A DNA stretch of 64,000 bases from Verrucomicrobiota bacterium (GCA_023269675.1 JAHFSX010000024.1:31581-95580), one strand, 5' to 3'; positions 44,774-53,754 are shown, counted from the first letter of the stretch. The notes: generated from the letters alone by a model not told the origin. A program made the numbers and translations.

Positions 44774-45580
44774 ATGTGCGAATTCTGCATGAAGCATGGC
44801 GCGGGAAAGAAATGGTACCTCCAGGCACAGAACTACTCGGCTGACCGGGTCAGGGGGAGCCAGCGTTTCCGGGACGGCATGCGGTGGCTGCTGGAAGAGA
44901 CGCCGAATCAAGCCGCAGTCCTCAAACGCAGGATGCGGCTGCTTGACCTGCCCATCGTGGGATGGGCGGCCAAACGGTTCATCACCTCCTGGATGAAGCC
45001 GGTTCACTTCGGACAGGTCCTTGCCTTGGATGATGTCGTGAAGGTGTTCGGCCTTGCCGACGAGATCAACCTGTTCCCTTGCATGTGCCGGAGGCAGCTA
45101 ACTGGCAAGCGCGACGAACGTTACTGCTTCGGGCTTGGCAGCTATCCGCGTGAGGTGATGGAAGACCTGCCGGAGTTTGTCGCCGACGCGCAACGGCTCA
45201 CTGTCGCGGAAGCCACCGAGCTTGTCCGCGAGTTTGAACGCCGCGGACTGGTCCACACGATATGGACCCTGGAGACACCTTTCATTGTCGCCGTGTGCAG
45301 CTGCCGCCCCGGCGAATGCCTCGGCCTCGAGTACACGCTGGCAGGGGCGAGGGTCGTGTTCAAAGGGGAATCCACGTTTCGGGTCGATCCCGCCCGCTGC
45401 ATCGCATGTGGCGTCTGCGAGAAGCGCTGTTACTTCCAAGCCATCGCGCCGGTCTCGAAGTGCGGCACGCACCGGATCAGCACCGCGAACTGCAACGGTT
45501 GCGGGCTGTGTGCCTCCGCCTGTCCGGCCGGCGCAATTTCGGCTCAAACGAAGCCCTGCCTGCCCATCCCAACAGCCTGA
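44774..45580 (+). CDS. 4Fe-4S ferredoxin-domain protein
   Basis: The 268-residue protein has a CxxC at the N terminus (MCEFCMKHG), a Cys pair in FPCMCRRQL (about residue 100), CSCRPGEC near 178, and a C-terminal 2[4Fe-4S] ferredoxin domain with CIACGVCEKRC and CNGCGLCASACP. It probably carries electrons in the cytoplasm. The long cysteine-bearing N-terminal part occurs in ferredoxin-like proteins of anaerobes, where it is annotated only as 4Fe-4S binding. It is likely to be co-transcribed with the upstream old-yellow-enzyme gene and could be its electron source, but this is inference. Confidence 0.82.
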   Translation: MCEFCMKHGAGKKWYLQAQNYSADRVRGSQRFRDGMRWLLEETPNQAAVLKRRMRLLDLPIVGWAAKRFITSWMKPVHFGQVLALDDVVKVFGLADEINLFPCMCRRQLTGKRDERYCFGLGSYPREVMEDLPEFVADAQRLTVAEATELVREFERRGLVHTIWTLETPFIVAVCSCRPGECLGLEYTLAGARVVFKGESTFRVDPARCIACGVCEKRCYFQAIAPVSKCGTHRISTANCNGCGLCASACPAGAISAQTKPCLPIPTA

Positions 45581-45629
45581 TTCGATAAGTCCGCCCCTGC
45601 CAGCGCGGGGGACGGGCATCATCCATCCC

Positions 45630-45810
45630 TCACCCAGACCTGCACGCCCTCTTTTCTCCGTAGGCCCTGATCCCGCCTTCCCTCGCCGGATCCTCGCCTG
45701 TTGAGGCCCGGCACGTGTGCAGGTTAAACTTGTCGCCCTCGTCCTCTTCATCGTCGATAGGCTCGTCCATCGGCGGCGCGGGCTCTGCCCCGTCCGCGAC
45801 TGCCGCAGAC
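45630..45810 (-). pseudogene. Internally deleted remnant of the sigma-like gene
   Basis: Minus-strand codons from 45770 read MDEPIDDEEDEGDKFNLHT, then STGEDPAREGGIRAYGEKRA, then CRSG and a stop. The intact gene at 62457-63128 has MDEPFGDEDDEGVEEFNLHM and GEDPASQG, then about 80 more residues, then EGGMRAYREKRACRYA. The remnant thus lacks the whole region-4-like DNA-binding segment by an in-frame deletion. Similarity continues upstream of the Met (to about 45810) and into the 3' flank (to about 45611). Confidence 0.85.
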
Positions 45811-46114
45811 GTGGACGCACAGGCCTCGCACCGATTTCACCGGCATCTGTGCCTTGCTTCGCGATCGAACGTGGGTGAGTCTTAGGGGAGAGGGCTTGAG
45901 GGGGTGTCGGGCAATGTGGTATCGTTAAAATTAAGTTTGAAGAGTGATTGTTGCGGCGGGTGCTGCTCATCGCGCGAGAGAGGATATCGCTGCTGAACGT
46001 GAGGATCGAATTAAAGGTCTAATGAAGCATGGTTGGAAAGCGTGAACAGGCGCATGGCCCGAGTTTTACGACTGTCCCTCCATACGGCATTGGCAAGATG
46101 AGGAGGATAATAAG

Positions 46115-46537
46115 ATGACACTTCGTTTGGCGGTCTTCGGGTTTATGGTAGGGTTTGCGGTCGTCGCCACTGCGGGTGGACGCGTCAGAATAACCGAGCA
46201 CATTGATGCCGATGGGAAGTCAACGTATTGGTTCATTACCCAAGAAGCGCTAACGAAAATCCCGGAATGGAAGGCCGATGGTCCCTTGCCGCTGCCCGTC
46301 GAGCAGGCTGTCGCCAAGGCTACAGAGTGGATCAAGAAACGCAACGCAAAGTTTACGGAATGGGCCGTCGTCTCAATCAGCCTCGGAAAGATATGGGACT
46401 CTGAAATGAAGAACAGATGGTATTTCTCGGTCTCAGTGAACGGGACCGTGGACGTTGATGGAGTCAAGGCAAACTCGTACATCAGCGTCATCATTCTGAT
46501 GGACGGCACGATCGTGGAGCCGACAGACAAGGAGTAG
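46115..46537 (+). CDS. Small secreted protein of unknown function
   Basis: The 140-residue protein has a signal peptide (residues 1-20, ending VATAGG). The mature part alternates charged and aromatic residues (STYWFITQEALTKIPEWK, RWYFSVSVNGTVDVDG, SYISVIILMDGT), suggesting a compact alpha/beta fold. I do not recognise a family. AGGAGG lies 8 bases before the ATG. A membrane-protein gene follows after 207 bases. Confidence 0.6.
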   Translation: MTLRLAVFGFMVGFAVVATAGGRVRITEHIDADGKSTYWFITQEALTKIPEWKADGPLPLPVEQAVAKATEWIKKRNAKFTEWAVVSISLGKIWDSEMKNRWYFSVSVNGTVDVDGVKANSYISVIILMDGTIVEPTDKE

Positions 46538-46744
46538 GTCTGCCAACTTCCCGCCGCACGGTCCGACTAACAAACTCGCACTCCGTTGGAGGTCGCGTCG
46601 GACATGGCAGGAACTTTTGGGGTGCAAGCTTCTGAGACCGGCGGGGCAGACGCCTGGGGAAGCGGAAAGACAACTGTGACGCCGCGCTGCCGAGTTGGGA
46701 GCGGGTACTGATGACGGACAAAACGCGATTCCTGAGGCCGACAC

Positions 46745-47176
46745 ATGGCGTCAAAACACTGCAGTCCCGGAATGACTATGGCCGTTGAAAAACGGACGTT
46801 GGTGTTTGCGGTTGTTTACATGGCGCTGTCGATGGCGGTTGAAGTCGTGCTAATCGCAGCAGTCGGACTGAGAATCCCCCAAGACAACGCAATCATCGCG
46901 CCGATTCTGCTGACTCTCTCACCGGTGCTGGCTGCACTGATTTCCGGGTACCGGCGGCCGAAGGAGTTCTTCCTCGTGATCATCTTGGCCGTGGTTTTGA
47001 CGCTGTTAATCGTGCTCGTGTTTAGCCGGTTGACGGGAATATCGACGGGTCTGCTTGAACCGATATTCAACCGATCCCTGGCGGGCCTTCTTGCCGCAAC
47101 GATCACGAATATACTGGTGCCTAGAATAAAGGCCACGGGAACTGAAACCGCGCCAAACGAACCCTCGCGATCGTAG
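46745..47176 (+). CDS. Small integral membrane protein of unknown function
   Basis: The 143-residue protein has four probable membrane helices (about residues 19-40, 48-66, 74-95 and 105-125). LVFAVVYMALSMAVEVVLI, APILLTLSPVLAALISGY and FFLVIILAVVLTLLIVLVF are the clearest. The C terminus is short and polar. No family is recognised. GAGG lies 7 bases before the ATG at 46745; ATGs at 46772 and 46778 are alternatives. Confidence 0.5.
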   Translation: MASKHCSPGMTMAVEKRTLVFAVVYMALSMAVEVVLIAAVGLRIPQDNAIIAPILLTLSPVLAALISGYRRPKEFFLVIILAVVLTLLIVLVFSRLTGISTGLLEPIFNRSLAGLLAATITNILVPRIKATGTETAPNEPSRS

Positions 47177-47259
47177 CGGCGGGTGGTGAGAGACGTTTAG
47201 TATGTGGAGGCTATAGGGACGCCGGCACTTGACGCGGGCTCGGGTTTCGAAACCGTCAT

Positions 47260-47874
47260 CTACGGGGCCACAGGACGTCTCGTGTCTGCCGCACGCGTTG
47301 CCTTCGCTTCCTTCAGAACCCAGTAAAGGCCGCGCACATTCTCCCGATGCTCCTTGAGAAAGCAGATCACGGCAAGTTCTTCGATGCCGGCAAGGATGCC
47401 GACGACGATCATCGTGTAGAACAGCACCGGAATATAGGCGAAGAGAAAGTACGCGGTGAAGAACACGGCCAGCAGAATGGTCGTGAGCTTACTCAGGTAG
47501 AGGTGCATGGAGACCAGGCGGCGGAAGCGCAGGAGTGAAAGGAGCTGCGGTGCCAGGGAGACGCCGAAGAGCACGCTCATCGCCAGGATGTGGGTCCGCA
47601 CAAACGGCTGTTCAAAGAGGAACAGCCCAAACAGTGCGAGGAAATCCGTCATCAGGTCGCCGATCGAGTCGAGCTTAGTCCCGATGGCGGTCTCCAGGTG
47701 CCAGTGCCTGGCGATGAAGCCGTCGAGGGCATCGGTGGCGAGATTGATGATGATCAGCCAGGCAAACAGAAGGCGGTGGTCGGAGAATATGCTATAGAGA
47801 ATGACAGGCGCGGTCGCAACGCGGTATAAAGATAATGCATTGGGCACATTGAACAAGGATTGAGTTTTGTCCAT
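47260..47874 (-). CDS. CDP-alcohol phosphatidyltransferase family membrane protein
   Basis: The 204-residue integral membrane enzyme transfers a phosphatidyl or related group from a CDP-linked donor. The full signature DxxDGxxARxxxxxxxxGxxxDxxxD is present (DALDGFIAR, then GTKLDSIGD; about residues 48-74). Six hydrophobic segments surround it. Alcohol acceptor (glycerophosphate, serine or inositol) cannot be told from sequence. The start at 47874 (MDKTQSLFNVPNALSLYR) has AGGA 7 bases upstream; ATGs at 47892 and 47949 would add residues without a better site. Confidence 0.85.
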   Translation of the reverse strand: MDKTQSLFNVPNALSLYRVATAPVILYSIFSDHRLLFAWLIIINLATDALDGFIARHWHLETAIGTKLDSIGDLMTDFLALFGLFLFEQPFVRTHILAMSVLFGVSLAPQLLSLLRFRRLVSMHLYLSKLTTILLAVFFTAYFLFAYIPVLFYTMIVVGILAGIEELAVICFLKEHRENVRGLYWVLKEAKATRAADTRRPVAP

Positions 47875-47949
47875 TTTCAGGTCCTGAGTCATGGGCGAGC
47901 CATTGTCTCTGCCACGGCTTTCCGACCGGCTGAGCCAATCGCTGGTCAC

Positions 47950-48304
47950 CTAGTCAAATCGTCTTTTTACACTTTCACATATTCGTGGACAAAGCAAGGC
48001 GGATTAACGTTAAGGGCAATACCGGCATGGGGTAGCCGCGTTTTTGCAACCGCGCCCAAGGGGCGCTGATGAGGTGCGGCAGGGGTAGCCGTGCCACAAC
48101 TCCGGGCCGCACTGACAAGGCCCTCCTTCCTGCACGGGGGGTGTGGACGTCAGCGGACGGAGGAATGGGGCAGGTCGCATCCTCTGTGATCTGCTGACAC
48201 GGTTCGCATTACCCATGGCGAGCGTCAAGGCTGTGGTAGCCGTGGCGCAGGGCGTGTGACACGGGGTTGAAAAGTACCTTGTAAATAATAATTGCAACCC
48301 GGGG
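47950..48304. other. Intergenic leader region
   Basis: No gene is seen. Two related GGGGTAGCCG words occur near 48030 and 48085. The region precedes the promoter at 48305-48332. Confidence 0.4.
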
Positions 48305-48332
48305 TTGACTCTTTTCACCCCCCTCGCATAAT
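48305..48332 (+). promoter_or_regulatory. Sigma-70-type promoter of the beta-strand-repeat gene
   Basis: TTGACT (48305-48310) and CATAAT (48327-48332) are spaced 16 bases. The start codon is at 48458, leaving a leader of about 120 bases. Confidence 0.7.
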
Positions 48333-48457
48333 AGGTGCCTTATGGTTGGCCTGTGAAATACTACTTCAGATGGGCAGGGTGCTGGACGGGTGATGGCAGG
48401 CAGCCTGGGAGAGCCGAAGAACGCGGCACTCTCAAGTGGCTGGAAAAGGAGAACGGC

Positions 48458-51400
48458 ATGAAGTTTACGCGTGTGATGCGGAGTGTGTCGCTGGTGTTTG
48501 TCGTGTCATCTGCCAGTGCGGCAGACCGGGTCTGGAACGGAGGGAGTTCCTCCGACAGCAATTGGAGCAGCAGCGCCAACTGGGGCGGCGGCACGCTGAG
48601 CGCGGGCGACGCGCTCTTCTTCGGCGGCTCGCAGCGGTTGAGCAATAACAACGACTTCACTGCGGGCACCGCGTTCTCCGGCATCACCTTCACCAACGGC
48701 GCGGGCGCGTTTACTCTCGGCGGCAACGCCATCACGCTGGGCGGCAACGTGTCGAACCTGTCGGCCAGCGCGCAAACCGTCAGTCTGCCCATGGTGCTGA
48801 GCGGCAACCGCATGATCTATGGCTCGAACGCGGCGTTCACGGTCAGCGGCTCATTGAGCGGGGCAGGTGGGTTGACCGCAAACGTCACAAACAACACGCT
48901 CACGCTGACCGCAGCCAACACGTATGGGGGCAATACGATTGTGACCAACGGCCAGCTCTCGATCACGCACAAGGATGCCTTGGGCAGCACGACGGCTGGA
49001 ACGCGGATTTTCGGCAATTCGGACGCTTCGCTCAAGCTGAGCGGTACGATCGAAATCGCCGAGCCGATCACGGTGACGGGCACGAGGCCCAACTTCCAGG
49101 CCAGCATCCTTAGCGACACGGGCTCAAACACGATCAGCGGCCTCATCTCGAAAGATGGCGCTTTCCGGTTCCGCACGGAGTCGGGGGCCAAGACGCTGGT
49201 TCTCGCGGGTGGCATCCAGCAAGTTTCCGGCGGCACCCTCGGTTTTAACCCCCAAACCGGTTCGACGATTATCATCAGAAACAAGCCGATCACGCTCGGC
49301 GCAAGCGCGAATATTCAATCCGAGTACGGCGGCACCCTGGTTCTCGCGGTTCCGGGCAACACCTACTCGTCCCTCCTGATCGTCGATCACCATCGCGTCC
49401 GCACGGATGTCGCCAACGCGCTCTGCCCGACCGCCACGCTGACGGTCGGAGGCAGCTGGGTTGTGGACGGGCTCCTGGACATGAACGGATTCGATCAGGT
49501 CACCGCGAGCCTCAGGACGGATGGCCTCAAGACGGGGCCGGGTTATTTGGCGATAACCAGCGCCGTGCCGGCGACCCTGACGGTTAACCAAAACGACAAC
49601 ACCACGTATGCGGGAGCGCTGGTTGGCGCCGTCCGCATCGTCAAGAACGGCAGCGGCACACTCACCTTCTCGAACGTGGTCTCGACGACGACCGGCGATA
49701 TCACCGTGAACGAGGGCACCCTTGCCGTGGCGGAAACGGGCGGGTTTGGCGCCAGCGCGAAGTTCTGGGTCAATGGCGGCACGCTCGAGCTGCGCAACGG
49801 GGCCGCGCTCCCAGACGCGGCCGTTGTCCGGCTCTTGGAGGGCGCGAAGCTCAAGATCAAGACGGGCGTAACGGAGACCATCGACAAATTGTTTCTCGAT
49901 GGCGAACAACTGGCGAGCGGGACCTGGGGCGCGACCGGCAGCGGTGCGACGTTTGTGAATGATGCCTGTTTCAGCGGAGGCGGCGTCGTCAACGTCACGA
50001 GCGGGCCGGCCCTCGCTTATGCGGACGCGCTTTGGGATGGCGGAGGAGATGATGCGAACATCAGCACAATGAATAATTGGAGCGGTGATGTTCTGCCCGC
50101 GTTCGGCGGCTCTTCGCGCGCGATTTTTGCCGCAGGCGGCGCGACGGCAACAGTCGATACGGCGGCCAGCTTCGTCAGAATGGTCTTCAATGCGAACACG
50201 AACTTCACCCTGGCTGCGGGTGCTGGCGTCATCACCAATGGTGCGGGCGGGCTCAAGGCTGGCGTGCCGAACACCGTGTCGCGTACGTACACGCTCGCGG
50301 AAGATGTCGTCTTCGATCTGCATCAGTTCTGGAGCATCACCAACAACGGCGCGGGCGTCACGACGCTGAATGTGACTGGCGCGTTGGCCGACGGCGACGG
50401 CGCATACGACCTGTCCAAGCGCGGCAATGGCGTGCTGGCCCTCTCCGGCAACAACACTTTCGACGGCAAGTTCTCCACGGGCACAAACGGCTACGTCGTC
50501 ATCGCGCACGGCAACGCGCTGGGTAGCGCCAACGGCGCGACGGAAATCCCGGCGGGCAGCTACCTCCGCATCGACGGCGGCAGCGGCATTACGGTTGCCG
50601 AACCGCTGACGATGGCGGGGGATGCGGTCATCGGATATGCGGGCACCCTGCGCAACAGCACGGGCAGCAACATCTGGAGCGGCAAGATCACCGCGAACGG
50701 CGCGCGTATCCGATGCGAGGCGAACACCACCCTGGAGATCACCGGCGGCGTCGATGGGACGGGATTCACCGGCGCCCCCATATCAGGCGGCACGCTCCGC
50801 TTCTCGCAGAAGCCGGTGACTGCAGCCACGTTGGACTGCAACTGTCCAGGCGGAAACCTCATCCTGTCGGTGGGGGACAACCAGTTCACCACCTTGCTGT
50901 CCGGCGGCGGGTATTTCCGCGTCGACGTGCCCAATGCCTGGCCCGCGACCGTAACCTTTACCGTGGGAACATCCTATGCGCCGGGTTCGGTCAACGATCT
51001 CAACGGTAACGACCAGACCGTAGGAACGCTCATGACGGGCGAAAGCGGCGCGAACAAGCGGATCATCTGCAGCGTGGCGCCTGCCGCGCTGACGGTGAGC
51101 CAGAGTGCGAACAGCGAGTATAACGGCGGTTTCACGGGCGCGGTGAGCCTGGTGAAGCTTGGAACCGGAAACCTCCTGCTTTCCGGCGCGAACACCACGT
51201 TCGGCGGGTTCAGCGTGAGCAACGGCGTGTTGGCTGTAGGCGCCACGGGGACGCTCGGCAACAACAGCGCCGCCGTCGCAGTGGGCGGCGGCGGAACGTT
51301 GCTTCTCTCCAATTCGGTCGCGATCGCCAATTCGGCCGTCGTCAGGTTGCCGGCGGCCGGCGTGATAACGGCCAAGATCAGTCTCGCTTCGGGCGTGAAC

Positions 51401-51562
51401 GAAGCGGTCGGCTGGCTGTATTACGACAACACGATGAAGCGCGCCGGAACCTACGGGTCCTCCAGCAGCCCCGCGACATTCAAGGACGATACGCACTTCT
51501 CGGGGTTGGGCGTGCTGACGGTGTTGCACGACAACGCGGGCACGCTGATCCGTGTCCAGTAG
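48458..51562 (+). CDS. Secreted autotransporter-associated beta-strand repeat protein
   Basis: The 1034-residue protein has a signal peptide (residues 1-22, after ASA) and then about 1000 residues of beta-helix repeats rich in Gly, Asn, Thr and Ser. PATR-type motifs LxKxGxGxLxLSGxNTxxG occur as SLVKLGTGNLLLSGANTTFG, LSKRGNGVLALSGNNTFDG and RIVKNGSGTLTFSNV. The protein is an internal duplication: WNGGSSSDSNWSSSANW at about residue 26 matches WDGGGDDANISTMNNW at about 528, and both halves end with a GTxGxxxxxATFxxDxxFSGxGVxxV phrase. No autotransporter barrel or PEP-CTERM tail is visible. AAGGAG lies 7 bases before the ATG. Confidence 0.85.
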   Translation: MKFTRVMRSVSLVFVVSSASAADRVWNGGSSSDSNWSSSANWGGGTLSAGDALFFGGSQRLSNNNDFTAGTAFSGITFTNGAGAFTLGGNAITLGGNVSNLSASAQTVSLPMVLSGNRMIYGSNAAFTVSGSLSGAGGLTANVTNNTLTLTAANTYGGNTIVTNGQLSITHKDALGSTTAGTRIFGNSDASLKLSGTIEIAEPITVTGTRPNFQASILSDTGSNTISGLISKDGAFRFRTESGAKTLVLAGGIQQVSGGTLGFNPQTGSTIIIRNKPITLGASANIQSEYGGTLVLAVPGNTYSSLLIVDHHRVRTDVANALCPTATLTVGGSWVVDGLLDMNGFDQVTASLRTDGLKTGPGYLAITSAVPATLTVNQNDNTTYAGALVGAVRIVKNGSGTLTFSNVVSTTTGDITVNEGTLAVAETGGFGASAKFWVNGGTLELRNGAALPDAAVVRLLEGAKLKIKTGVTETIDKLFLDGEQLASGTWGATGSGATFVNDACFSGGGVVNVTSGPALAYADALWDGGGDDANISTMNNWSGDVLPAFGGSSRAIFAAGGATATVDTAASFVRMVFNANTNFTLAAGAGVITNGAGGLKAGVPNTVSRTYTLAEDVVFDLHQFWSITNNGAGVTTLNVTGALADGDGAYDLSKRGNGVLALSGNNTFDGKFSTGTNGYVVIAHGNALGSANGATEIPAGSYLRIDGGSGITVAEPLTMAGDAVIGYAGTLRNSTGSNIWSGKITANGARIRCEANTTLEITGGVDGTGFTGAPISGGTLRFSQKPVTAATLDCNCPGGNLILSVGDNQFTTLLSGGGYFRVDVPNAWPATVTFTVGTSYAPGSVNDLNGNDQTVGTLMTGESGANKRIICSVAPAALTVSQSANSEYNGGFTGAVSLVKLGTGNLLLSGANTTFGGFSVSNGVLAVGATGTLGNNSAAVAVGGGGTLLLSNSVAIANSAVVRLPAAGVITAKISLASGVNEAVGWLYYDNTMKRAGTYGSSSSPATFKDDTHFSGLGVLTVLHDNAGTLIRVQ

Positions 51563-51751
51563 GCAGCCCCAATTGCAGCGACTCTGGTCGCATTCAGATA
51601 GCGTCTGCTCTCGCACGCGAGACAGGAGGGGCTGGCGTCGGGCGGCTCAAGACGGCCGGGTGCGATCTGATTCTTTATCGCGGGTCTACAGCAGGGTTTC
51701 ACTTCACTCCGCAAGAGACCCTCAAGAACGACGATGGATTCATAAACGCGA

Positions 51752-51789
51752 AAAAAGCCCAGTAAAACAGGGTGTTTTATGGGCTTTTT
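51752..51789. terminator. Bidirectional terminator hairpin
   Basis: AAAAAGCCCA and TGGGCTTTTT (with GTAAAACAGGGTGTTTTA between) form a hairpin with A-rich and T-rich flanks, so it could work in both directions. It lies about 190 bases after the beta-strand-repeat gene and directly beside the truncated tRNA. Confidence 0.75.
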
Positions 51790-51791
51790 GA

Positions 51792-51842
51792 TGGCGCCCC
51801 TGGCGTGACTTGAACACGCGACCCACGGATTAGAAATCCGTT
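51792..51842 (-). pseudogene. 3' half of tRNA-Arg(UCU), integration (att) site
   Basis: Read on the minus strand: an anticodon arm with stem ACGGA/TCCGT and loop TTTCTAA (anticodon TCT), a 5-base variable loop, a T-arm GCGTG/CACGC with TTCAAGT loop, acceptor strand CAGGGGC, discriminator G and encoded CCA. The D-arm and 5' acceptor strand are absent; the sequence beyond 51842 is unrelated. A tyrosine integrase starts 115 bases away, so this is the att copy left by integration into a tRNA gene. The reconstituted tRNA should lie at the element's other end, beyond this window. Confidence 0.88.
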
Positions 51843-51956
51843 TTTGTTCCAATAAACCCAACAAATTGAAGAGTGTGTAACTAAACTGTTACCAAAACCG
51901 AGTTTATATGCTATCCTTCTAGCCGTTCCATTGAAGCAACGTGAAGGACGGTGAAT

Positions 51957-53336
51957 ATGTCTAAGAAAGCTAAACCAGACTCGAAAAACTTAATGTTACG
52001 GGGTAAGACGTGGTACGTCAAGCGTATGGTGGACGGCAAGGTGCTGATGCAATCCACGCAAGAGACCACTGTCGAAAAGGCACGGGAGGTACGGGACCGG
52101 CTACTTGAGAAATACAACCTGACTGATGAGCGGGAGCGCATGGCTGCGGTTCAGGCTAGCATCGACACGATTGACAGTCAGATACAGGCAGTCGAGGACC
52201 GAGCGCCGTCCATGACGCTCTCGCAGGTATGGGACGCCTTCAAGATCAAGCCCAAGGGTAAAACACCTAGAGGCCGGACTATCATGCCAGGCGAGCGGAC
52301 CCTGAAGGATTACGAAGGCCGATGGAAAGGCTTTTGCAAATGGATGGAGGATGAGTATCCAAAAAAGGACAAGGAAGGGAACTTGCTTCCATGGGAACTG
52401 CGTCAGATCAGCAAGGGACATGCAGAGCGTTATATTGCGGAAGTCGGGAGCGAAGCTTCCGGTAACACAAGAAACAAGACGCTGACTTTCCTGCGGTTAG
52501 TGTTCAAGGTTCTGGCCGAAGACGCCCGGGTTAAGGTGAACCCGTTCGAAGGCATTGATGCCTCCACCTGCGCCGTCAGCAGGAAGCGTCCGTTAACGAT
52601 GACGGAACTCGGGGCAGTCTCCAAGCTTCTGGTGGGCAAGGGGGAGATGGAACTGTTGTTCTCGCTCGGGTATTACACGGGCGCGCGTCTCGGTGACTGC
52701 GTGCTGATGCGATGGGACTGCATCGACATGGGTGCCCGTAAAATCCGCTACACTCCGCACAAGACGGCCAAGGGCAATCATGAAATCACGCTGACGATTG
52801 CGTCAGCTCTTTTCTCGCTACTTGAGGCGATACCGAAGAAGAAAAGGCGAGGGCTAGTTCTGCCTGAACTCGGCGCGCTGTATCTGAAAGACCCTGCCGC
52901 AGTGTCAAAGCGTATCCAGAAAGTTTTTACGGATGCGGACATCGAGACTGATCTGGAGGTCAAGGGCTACAAGAAGAATGTGGCCCGCGTTGGTTTCCAT
53001 AGCTTGCGTCATGCCCACATCACGGCACTGCTGGAGGGCGGCGTGCCGATGGACATGGTGCGGCAACAGGCAGGGCACTCCACAATCGGCATGACTGCAC
53101 ACTATTACCATGCCAGTGAGGCCTCGCTGCAAGCGGCGACCGATGCTCTCCCCGACATGGGAAAGGGAACAGCTAAGCAGGACTCAGTGACCGCAACGGC
53201 GGCGATTCTGGCGCAACTGGAGGGGGTTTCCGACGCGGGGCTGGAGAAGGTTGTGAACGCCGCCCAAGAGATGATGGGCAAGCGGCGATCCGCGAAACAG
53301 CTGCCTGCATCTGGCGTGGCGACGGAAGGGGTATAA
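51957..53336 (+). CDS. Tyrosine recombinase (phage-type integrase)
   Basis: The 459-residue integrase has an N-terminal arm-binding part (LRGKTWYVKRMVDGK), a SAM-like core-binding domain (about residues 85-200) and a catalytic domain. Catalytic residues can be traced as Arg in YTGARLGDCV, a Lys near HKTAKGNHE, HxxR in GFHSLRHAH, His in QAGHSTIGM and the Tyr nucleophile in TAHYYHASE. The ATG at 51957 lies 9 bases after AAGGA; a GTG at 51951 is too close to it. It sits next to the tRNA-Arg fragment and presumably catalyses insertion there. About 90 residues follow the Tyr, longer than usual. Confidence 0.93.
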   Translation: MSKKAKPDSKNLMLRGKTWYVKRMVDGKVLMQSTQETTVEKAREVRDRLLEKYNLTDERERMAAVQASIDTIDSQIQAVEDRAPSMTLSQVWDAFKIKPKGKTPRGRTIMPGERTLKDYEGRWKGFCKWMEDEYPKKDKEGNLLPWELRQISKGHAERYIAEVGSEASGNTRNKTLTFLRLVFKVLAEDARVKVNPFEGIDASTCAVSRKRPLTMTELGAVSKLLVGKGEMELLFSLGYYTGARLGDCVLMRWDCIDMGARKIRYTPHKTAKGNHEITLTIASALFSLLEAIPKKKRRGLVLPELGALYLKDPAAVSKRIQKVFTDADIETDLEVKGYKKNVARVGFHSLRHAHITALLEGGVPMDMVRQQAGHSTIGMTAHYYHASEASLQAATDALPDMGKGTAKQDSVTATAAILAQLEGVSDAGLEKVVNAAQEMMGKRRSAKQLPASGVATEGV

Positions 53337-53415
53337 CCCTCACGAGGCGCGAATGCGTTAGGGTGGGTGGAATGTGCGAGACGGCAGTTGACGATTATAT
53401 CAGAAATGGGATAAT

Positions 53416-53754
53416 ATGATGTCCATGAAACCGCTTCACTGGTTGCACGGAGAGGTTAAGACCCCGCCCATGTCTGCCGCCGCTAGAAAGGAATTGGGCT
53501 TTCTGCTGCGGTTGCTGCAAGACGGCGAGACGCTTGAAATGCCGCAATCGCGCACGATGCCCGGCATCGGCACGGGGTGCCACGAATTGCGCGTGACCGA
53601 CGTGGGCGGCGAATGGCGGCTGGTCTATGCGCTGACGGGCGAAGCGGTCGTAATTCTGGATGTGTTCAAGAAGACGACGCGGGCAACGCCGCAAACGGTC
53701 ATCATGCAGTGCGCACGGCGGTTGCGCGAATACCACAGGAGGAACGCGAAATGA
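53416..53754 (+). CDS. RelE/HigB-like toxin (Gp49 family)
   Basis: The 112-residue protein fits the phage-derived Gp49-like/HigB group (PF05973) of RelE-superfamily mRNA interferases. CHELRVTDVGGEWRLVYAL and VVILDVFKKTTRATP are the family core, and the C terminus is basic. It should be neutralised by the antitoxin encoded next, with which it overlaps by four bases (ATGA). It lies just after the integrase, where it may stabilise the element. Confidence 0.88.
   Translation: MMSMKPLHWLHGEVKTPPMSAAARKELGFLLRLLQDGETLEMPQSRTMPGIGTGCHELRVTDVGGEWRLVYALTGEAVVILDVFKKTTRATPQTVIMQCARRLREYHRRNAK

Noticed and set aside
45098..45970. Minus-strand open frame of about 290 codons overlapping the ferredoxin gene
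   Set aside because: Most of it is antisense to the ferredoxin gene, and in the rest the pseudogene remnant lies in a different frame.
51792..51842. Functional tRNA gene
   Set aside because: The D-arm and 5' acceptor strand are missing, so it cannot fold into a complete tRNA; it is an att fragment.
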